A stretch of 64,000 nucleotides of DNA from Rhodocyclales bacterium (GTDB lineage: Bacteria > Pseudomonadota > Gammaproteobacteria > Burkholderiales > Rhodocyclaceae). Below are positions 59,224-64,000 of this stretch, piece after piece. The notes below the pieces were generated by a model. The model saw only the letters and a list, made by a program, of their open reading frames with translations, had not been told where the DNA came from and made no database searches. The stretch is from the NCBI GenBank assembly GCA_026399475.1, contig JAPLQY010000011.1, positions 62,001 through 126,000 of the forward strand, read 5' to 3'. Position 1 is the first letter of the stretch. Every line of letters starts with the position of its first letter. Both the position numbers and the translations under genes were made by a program.

Positions 59224-59786
59224 TGCGCTGGCTGGCCTTTCTGCTGGTTTTTTTCGCGGGTCGGGTACAGGCCGATGAGGCAGTGAACATCTGCTTCAAC
59301 TTTGGCTGTGCTGCAGAGGAGGTGGCGGTTTTTTCGGAGATACGCCTGACGTGGGCGGAGGAGATCCTGGCCACAGCCGATACGGCCGGGCGGGAGCGCC
59401 AGCTGCTTTCGCTGGTGACGGGTCGGCTTTATGCCTGGGCCGGACAGCAGACGCCGATTCACGCCGACCGGGCCGGAAATTTCGACGACGCAGGTGTACG
59501 CGGCGGCATGGACTGCATCGATCACTCGACCACCACCACACGCTTTCTGCGCCTCCTGGAAAGACGTGGCGCCCTGCATTTTCATCGCGTGATTGAACCG
59601 GCGCGGCGCGGCTGGATCTTCCAGCATTTTTCGGCACAGATCGAGGAGATCGGTCCCCGACTGATGCACGCGGAAACGGAGCATATCCATCGCTTCGCGG
59701 TGGATAGCTGGTATGTCGATAACGGTCGTTCTGCGCCCGTTATCCCGATGGAACTCTGGCGCCAGGGAAGTGACCCCGATGTCTAA
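59223..59786 (+). CDS. Hypothetical secreted protein with a possible Cys-His-Asp triad
   Basis: The 187-residue protein has a short signal peptide ([17 protein letters not shown]) and conserved-looking motifs [16 protein letters not shown] with C98 and [13 protein letters not shown] with H156 and D161. The arrangement Cys, then His and Asp on strands is that of transglutaminase/papain-like folds, so a cysteine peptidase-like activity is conceivable; this is inference. Its ATG overlaps the Nudix stop (TGATG) and its end overlaps mnmA by 8 bp, so all three are coupled. Confidence 0.72.
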   Translation: MRWLAFLLVFFAGRVQADEAVNICFNFGCAAEEVAVFSEIRLTWAEEILATADTAGRERQLLSLVTGRLYAWAGQQTPIHADRAGNFDDAGVRGGMDCIDHSTTTTRFLRLLERRGALHFHRVIEPARRGWIFQHFSAQIEEIGPRLMHAETEHIHRFAVDSWYVDNGRSAPVIPMELWRQGSDPDV

Positions 59787-60879
59787 AGGAAAGATCGTAG
59801 TCGGGCTGTCCGGCGGCGTTGATTCGTCTGTCGCGGCGCTGCTGCTCAAGCGTGAAGGCCATGAGGTGATAGGCCTGTTCATGAAGAACTGGGAGGGCGA
59901 CGATACCGATGAATATTGTTCATCGAACCAGGATCTGGTCGACGCCGCCGCCGCCGCGGATGTGCTCGGCATAGAGTTCGAGGCCGTCAACTTCTCTGCC
60001 GAATACCGGGAGCGGGTGTTTGCCGATTTCCTGCGCGAGTATCAGGCCGGCCGCACGCCGAACCCGGATGTGCTGTGCAACTCCGAAATCAAGTTCAAGG
60101 CCTTTCTCGACCATGCGCTGGCGCTCGGCGCCGACAAGATCGCGACCGGCCACTACGCGCAGGTCAGAGAGTTTCTCGGCGCATGGCAGTTGCTCAAGGC
60201 CGAAGACGGCACCAAGGATCAGAGTTATTTCCTGCATCGGTTGACTCAGGCGCAACTGGCGAAGACGCTGTTTCCGGTCGGCCACCTGTACAAGCGCGAT
60301 GTGCGGCGCATCGCCGAGGATGCCGGCCTGCCGAATCATGCGCGCAAGGACTCGACCGGGATCTGCTTCATCGGCGAGCGACCCTTCCGCGAATTTCTCG
60401 CGCGCTACCTGCCGAAGCAGCCGGGCGAGATTCGCGTTCTCGCCACGGATCGCGTGGTCGGCCGTCACGAAGGTTTGATGTACTACACCCTCGGCCAGCG
60501 CGAAGGGCTCGGTATCGGCGGCGTCAAGGGCGCGCCTGAGGAGCCGTGGTTTGTCGCCGACAAGGACATGGAAAGAAACATCCTGTGGGTCGTGCAAGGC
60601 CACGAGCATCCCGCCCTGTTCTCGCAAAACCTGGTGGCGAGCGATCTCTCCTGGGTCTCCGGAGATGCGCCGCACACGCACTGGGTCTATGCGGCGAAGA
60701 CGCGCTACCGGCAGCCGGACGCCGCCTGCCAGGTAGAGCGGATTTCAGCCGAGGAGTGCGAGGTCGTCTTTGCCGCGCCGCAATGGGCGGTCACGCCGGG
60801 GCAATCGCTGGTGCTCTACGAATCGAGAGTCTGTCTGGGTGGCGGCATCATTGCAACACATCAGGCGCAAGCGGCATAG
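59779..60879 (+). CDS. mnmA: tRNA-specific 2-thiouridylase
   Basis: The 366-residue enzyme thiolates U34 of Glu, Gln and Lys tRNAs. The PP-loop GLSGGVDSS starts at residue 9; catalytic cysteines are C100 (NPDVLCN) and C196 (TGICFIGER). ATG 59779 overlaps the preceding gene by 8 bp. Nudix-hypothetical-mnmA order suggests one transcript. Confidence 0.95.
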   Translation: MSKGKIVVGLSGGVDSSVAALLLKREGHEVIGLFMKNWEGDDTDEYCSSNQDLVDAAAAADVLGIEFEAVNFSAEYRERVFADFLREYQAGRTPNPDVLCNSEIKFKAFLDHALALGADKIATGHYAQVREFLGAWQLLKAEDGTKDQSYFLHRLTQAQLAKTLFPVGHLYKRDVRRIAEDAGLPNHARKDSTGICFIGERPFREFLARYLPKQPGEIRVLATDRVVGRHEGLMYYTLGQREGLGIGGVKGAPEEPWFVADKDMERNILWVVQGHEHPALFSQNLVASDLSWVSGDAPHTHWVYAAKTRYRQPDAACQVERISAEECEVVFAAPQWAVTPGQSLVLYESRVCLGGGIIATHQAQAA

Positions 60880-60894
60880 CGGCGGGCACAAAAA

Positions 60895-60906
60895 CCTTGT
60901 ACAAGG
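60895..60906. promoter_or_regulatory. 12-bp perfect palindrome in the hup promoter region
   Basis: CCTTGTACAAGG is self-complementary. It overlaps a possible -35 (TTGTAC, 60897-60902) that is followed after 19 bp by TAGAAT (60922-60927), about 45 bp before the HU start. A repressor site is a reasonable guess. Confidence 0.4.
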
Positions 60907-60972
60907 CAGGGGAAACGGGTTTAGAATATTTTTTGGGTGGGATGCCCGCATATTTCCGGAGGAATATAAAGC

Positions 60973-61263
60973 ATGAACAAAGCTGAACTGATTGAAATCG
61001 CCGCCAAGGAAGCCGACATAAGCAAGGCTGCCGCCGGCAAGGCGCTGGACGGCATCATGGCTGCCGTAATGAAAGCTGTATCGAAAGGGGATAACGTTAC
61101 TCTGGTCGGTTTCGGTACCTTCAAGTCGGCCAAGCGCGCTGCGCGTACCGGCAAGAACCCGAAGACCGGCGCTACCATCAAGATTCCTGCAACCACCGTG
61201 CCGAAGTTCAGCGCGGGTGCCGGTTTCAAGCTGGCCGTTTCCGGCAAGAAGGCCAAGAAGTAA
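60973..61263 (+). CDS. hup: HU-family nucleoid DNA-binding protein
   Basis: The 96-residue protein has the HU fold: MNKAELIEIAAKEADISKAAAGKAL, GFGTFKSAKRAARTGKNPKTG (DNA-binding arm base) and IPATTVPKFSAG. It carries a Lys-rich C-terminal end (SGKKAKK). CGGAGGAA precedes the ATG and a strong terminator follows. It is monocistronic. Confidence 0.94.
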   Translation: MNKAELIEIAAKEADISKAAAGKALDGIMAAVMKAVSKGDNVTLVGFGTFKSAKRAARTGKNPKTGATIKIPATTVPKFSAGAGFKLAVSGKKAKK

Positions 61264-61283
61264 TCGCGACTTCGTTCGCCTGA

Positions 61284-61310
61284 AGGGGTCCGCGTGCGGG
61301 CCCTTTTTTT
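61284..61310 (+). terminator. Terminator after hup
   Basis: GGGTCCGC (61286-61293) pairs with GCGGGCCC (61296-61303), including one G-U pair, followed by seven T residues. Confidence 0.88.
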
Positions 61311-61487
61311 CGCGCCTGGTTTTTGGCTTCGACCCAAGGCCTGCCATCACAGGCGAGCCTGTACTGAAACTCCGCTATGCTTCGTCCTGGCTGCAGTTTC
61401 TCGCAAGCAATACCGCAGGGTTTCAATTGCCTTTTCAGCCTTCGCTGATTATTCTCCCTGCCGAAATCGACTCTTGGGAGGCGCATC

Positions 61488-61841
61488 ATGATTACGACAC
61501 AACATCAGGGCCATCTGGTCGAGTTCGCCGTGTTCGGCGAATTCACTCTGGCCGATTTCAAGGAATTCGAGGAGCTGGTTCTTTTCGAGATCAAGTTTTC
61601 CGGGCCGGTTGATCTGCTGGTGGATCTGCGCGACATGGCCGACTTCACCCTGGACGTCGCCTGGGAAGAGATCCGGTTTTCGAGGCAGCACGCGGGAGAC
61701 TTCAGGCGCATCGCGATCATCACCGACAGCCAGTGGGTAGCCTGGAGCGCGTGGCTGGAGCAACTCTTCGTCAACGCCGACGTGACGGTATTTGCCGATG
61801 AGGTCGAGGCCCGCAACTGGCTGGCCGAGGGAAGCGAATGA
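61488..61841 (+). CDS. SpoIIAA-like/STAS-like family protein
   Basis: The 117-residue protein matches the SpoIIAA-like (PF11964-type) pattern: VEFAVFGEFTLADFKEFEELV, VDLLVDLRDMADFTLDVAWEEI and RIAIITDSQWVAW. Such proteins share the STAS fold and may bind lipids or proteins; the role is unknown. GGGAGG precedes the ATG. Its stop overlaps the sulfurtransferase start (ATGA), so the two are coupled. Confidence 0.83.
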   Translation: MITTQHQGHLVEFAVFGEFTLADFKEFEELVLFEIKFSGPVDLLVDLRDMADFTLDVAWEEIRFSRQHAGDFRRIAIITDSQWVAWSAWLEQLFVNADVTVFADEVEARNWLAEGSE

Positions 61842-62695
61842 TCGACTTGGCGGCTAACACACCGGTAGCTGCGCTGGTCAGCGTCGAAGATCTTGCTACC
61901 CATCCGGGGTGGCGCGTTTTCGATTGCCGGCATGACCTGAGGAATACCGAGTATGGGCGCCAGGCCTATGCCAGAGGCCATATTCCGGGTGCGCTGTTCC
62001 TGCATCTCGACGATGATCTTTCGGGCATCGCCGACGGTCGCAACGGTCGTCATCCGTTGCCTGATGCCGCCGAGTTTGCGCGGCGCATGTCGGCCTGCGG
62101 CGTGGATGAGGCGACGCAGGTGGTGGCCTATGACAATGAAGGCGGCATTTTCGCATCACGGCTTTGGTGGATGCTGCGCTGGCTGGGACATGACCGGGTG
62201 GCGGTGCTGAATGGCGGGCTGGCAGGCTGGAAGCGCAGCAAGCGGGCGCTGGAAGAGCGTGTGCCTGCTGTCGAGTCGCGCAACTTCACGGCACGCCCGC
62301 AGGATATGGCCGTCGATTCCGGGCAGGTGCTGGCCGACCTTCAGTCGGAGCGGATGCTGCTTCTCGATGCGCGCAGCCCGGAAAGATTCCGCGGCGAGAA
62401 CGAGACGCTCGACCCGGTCGGCGGCCACATTCCCGGTGCGGTGAATCGCTTCTATTTTGAAAATCTCGATGACGATGGCTGCTTCTTCAAGCCGGTCGCG
62501 GAGCTGCGCGCCGAATTCGACGCGCTGCTGGTCGGCCGCCCGGCAACCGATGTCGTGCAGCAGTGCGGCTCGGGTGTTACTGCCTGCCACAACCTGCTGG
62601 CGATGGAACTGGCCGGCTTGTCGGGTTCCAAGCTGTATCCCGGCTCGTGGAGCGAGTGGTGCGCCGATCCCTCGCGGCCGGTGGCAACCGGCTAG
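61838..62695 (+). CDS. sseA: Two-domain sulfurtransferase (rhodanese/3-mercaptopyruvate type)
   Basis: The 285-residue protein has an inactive N-terminal rhodanese domain (FDCRHDL at residues 30-36, no active Cys) and a catalytic C-terminal domain with C243 in QCGSGVTACH. The CGSGVTA loop is that of 3-mercaptopyruvate sulfurtransferase rather than thiosulfate rhodanese (CRxGxT). Its stop overlaps that of the convergent queG gene. Confidence 0.9.
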   Translation: MIDLAANTPVAALVSVEDLATHPGWRVFDCRHDLRNTEYGRQAYARGHIPGALFLHLDDDLSGIADGRNGRHPLPDAAEFARRMSACGVDEATQVVAYDNEGGIFASRLWWMLRWLGHDRVAVLNGGLAGWKRSKRALEERVPAVESRNFTARPQDMAVDSGQVLADLQSERMLLLDARSPERFRGENETLDPVGGHIPGAVNRFYFENLDDDGCFFKPVAELRAEFDALLVGRPATDVVQQCGSGVTACHNLLAMELAGLSGSKLYPGSWSEWCADPSRPVATG

Positions 62696-63789
62696 GCAGC
62701 TTCGCCGTGGCGTCGGAGCGCCCACGCCACATGTTCGCGCACCAATGCCGAAGGATGACCGGCACGGGAGCGTAGGGCACCGAGCACTTCGTCGCTGCGC
62801 GGGGCGTTGCCCAGCGTCACGGCTATATTGCGCAGCCAGCGCTCGTAGCCGATGCGGCGGATCGCCGATCCGGTCAGGCGCTGGTTGAACTCGTTTTCTT
62901 CCCAGGCGAAGAGCTCGACCAGTCGGGCCTGATCCAGATCGTGGCGCGGCGCGAAATCGCGTTCCCGGGTAAGCGGCGCGAAGCGGTTCCAGGGACAGGC
63001 GATCTGGCAATCGTCGCAACCGTAGATGCGGTTGCCCAGCAGGGGCCGCAGGGTTTCGGGAATGCTGCCCTTGAGTTCGATCGTCAGGTAGGACACGCAC
63101 AGGCGCGCATCGAGGCGCCAGGGAGCGGTGATGGCCCGGGTCGGGCAGGCGTCGATGCAAGCCGCGCAGGTGCCGCAGTGATCGGTGACCGGGGTGTCCG
63201 GTGACAGGTCCAGGTCGGTGAATATCTCGCCGAGAAAGAAATACGATCCGGCCTCGCGGTCGAGTAGCAGCGTGTGCTTGCCGCGCCAGCCCAGACCGCT
63301 GTTCTGCGCCAGACCGACTTCCATGACCGGCGCGGAATCCGTGAACACCCGATAGGAAAAAGCGCCGATCTCGCTCGTGATTCGATCGGCCAGTTTCTGC
63401 AGCCGGGCGCGCAGCAGCTTGTGATAGTCGCGGCCCAGGGCGTAACGCGAAATGAAGGCACGTTCGCCGTCGGCAAGGGCGGCGCGGGAATCGGCAGCGG
63501 CGGGACGGTAATTCATGCGCACGGTGATGATGCTGTGGGTGCCCGGCACCAGGTCCGCCGGTCGTGCACGCTTGTTTCCGCTTTCGGTAGCATAGGCCGC
63601 CATATAATCCATCTCGCCATGGCAGTTGGCCGCGAGCCATGCGTTCAGGTTTTCTTCGGCGCCGCTGACGTGGGTTCCGGAAAAGCCGATGGCATCGAAG
63701 CCGAGGTCCGTACCCCAGCGCCGAATGTTTTCCTTCAGTTCCGCTGAAGTTTTCCCATTGGTTTCTTGATTGCCATGCATGCCGATCAT
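62692..63789 (-). CDS. queG: Epoxyqueuosine reductase
   Basis: The 365-residue cobalamin/iron-sulfur enzyme performs the last step of queuosine synthesis in tRNA. Two ferredoxin-type clusters are seen: CGTCAACIDACP and CDDCQIACPW, and a C-terminal HEAT-like segment. The start is ATG 63789 or the in-frame ATG 63780; the first overlaps the divergent tsaE start by 15 bp. The queG/tsaE head-to-head pair is conserved in betaproteobacteria. Confidence 0.94.
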   Translation of the reverse strand: MIGMHGNQETNGKTSAELKENIRRWGTDLGFDAIGFSGTHVSGAEENLNAWLAANCHGEMDYMAAYATESGNKRARPADLVPGTHSIITVRMNYRPAAADSRAALADGERAFISRYALGRDYHKLLRARLQKLADRITSEIGAFSYRVFTDSAPVMEVGLAQNSGLGWRGKHTLLLDREAGSYFFLGEIFTDLDLSPDTPVTDHCGTCAACIDACPTRAITAPWRLDARLCVSYLTIELKGSIPETLRPLLGNRIYGCDDCQIACPWNRFAPLTRERDFAPRHDLDQARLVELFAWEENEFNQRLTGSAIRRIGYERWLRNIAVTLGNAPRSDEVLGALRSRAGHPSALVREHVAWALRRHGEAA

Positions 63790-64000
63790 CTTACTTTAGC
63801 CCTGACCAGTGAAGCCGACACGCTTGCCCTGGGCCGCTCCATGGCCGCGCCGATGAGCGAACAGCGCTTGCCGGGCATGGTCATCTGGCTCGACGGCGAC
63901 CTCGGCGCGGGCAAGACCACGCTGGTGCGCGGGCTCTTGCGCGCGGCCGGTCTCAGCGGCCCGGTGAAAAGCCCCACTTACACACTGGTTGAAGTTCATG
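63775..64000 (+). CDS. tsaE: tRNA threonylcarbamoyladenosine biosynthesis ATPase TsaE, N-terminal fragment
   Basis: The frame runs off the right edge after about 75 codons. The P-loop GDLGAGKTTLVRGLL and the switch-like SPTYTLVEV are the TsaE signature. The only upstream start in frame is ATG 63775 (MHADHLTLALTSEAD), which overlaps the 5' end of the divergent queG gene. TsaE drives turnover of the TsaBD complex in t6A synthesis, the pathway of tsaC at 42075. Confidence 0.9.
   Translation, partial: MHADHLTLALTSEADTLALGRSMAAPMSEQRLPGMVIWLDGDLGAGKTTLVRGLLRAAGLSGPVKSPTYTLVEVH

Overview
The window looks like a chromosomal segment of a GC-rich, autotrophic betaproteobacterium. I favour the Rhodocyclales/Nitrosomonadales neighbourhood from gene order (lptD-surA-pdxA-rsmA, amgK-murU, pepP-ubiH-dusB-fis-purH-purD) and from the Calvin-cycle cluster; the genus is an inference. 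About 62 protein genes, two tRNAs and several regulatory or repeat elements are supported. There is no CRISPR array, rRNA operon, prophage or intact IS element.

Layout. (1) 1-2530: end of a RuBisCO activation pair (cbbQ tail, cbbO). (2) 2674-7044: an accessory module of a molybdopterin oxidoreductase, an SDR and a DsbA/GST-kappa-fold isomerase in one overlapping operon, divergent from a TetR regulator whose predicted operator fills a promoter spacer. (3) 7238-17320: DUF2147 protein, then a one-strand carbon-fixation/glycolysis cluster fbp-prk-tkt-gap-pgk-pyk-fba closed by a hairpin and followed by psiE. (4) 17343-25915: purC, membrane protein, oligopeptidase A, PilZ gene pair, xthA, Crp/Fnr regulator, DUF2892, LpxR-like and BaiN-like genes. 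(5) 26062-33284: envelope/housekeeping operon lptD-surA-pdxA-rsmA on the minus strand, divergent from amgK-murU. (6) 34105-43420: pepP-ubiH, dusB-fis, purH-purD-purK-tsaC and a small orphan. (7) 43470-46657: tRNA-Ala followed by a gene scar and an AbrB/VapC toxin-antitoxin pair, a DUF2855 gene, tRNA-Arg and a duplicated membrane protein. (8) 46845-53571: ugpB/ugpQ-like pair, small secreted protein, alaS with a repeat-rich leader, and an AT-richer orphan secreted protein. (9) 53685-64000: phosphomannomutase, YheT, waaF, ilvE, Nudix, mnmA, HU, sseA, queG and a truncated tsaE.

The genes work together mainly as carbon fixation (RuBisCO activase plus regeneration enzymes), de novo purine synthesis (purC, purH, purD, purK), outer-membrane biogenesis and cell-wall recycling (lptD, surA, amgK, murU, waaF) and tRNA modification (dusB, tsaC, tsaE, mnmA, queG).

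I did not find a clear-cut new defence or biosynthetic system. The unexplained signals are mostly non-coding: two copies of an ungapped 150-bp intergenic repeat, two copies of a two-hairpin repeat whose stems co-vary, a perfect 48-bp palindrome over the murU start codon, and a GTCCCC/GGGGACGGTACC palindromic family in the alaS leader and inside the ubiH reading frame. The molybdoenzyme module is the most interesting protein-level lead.
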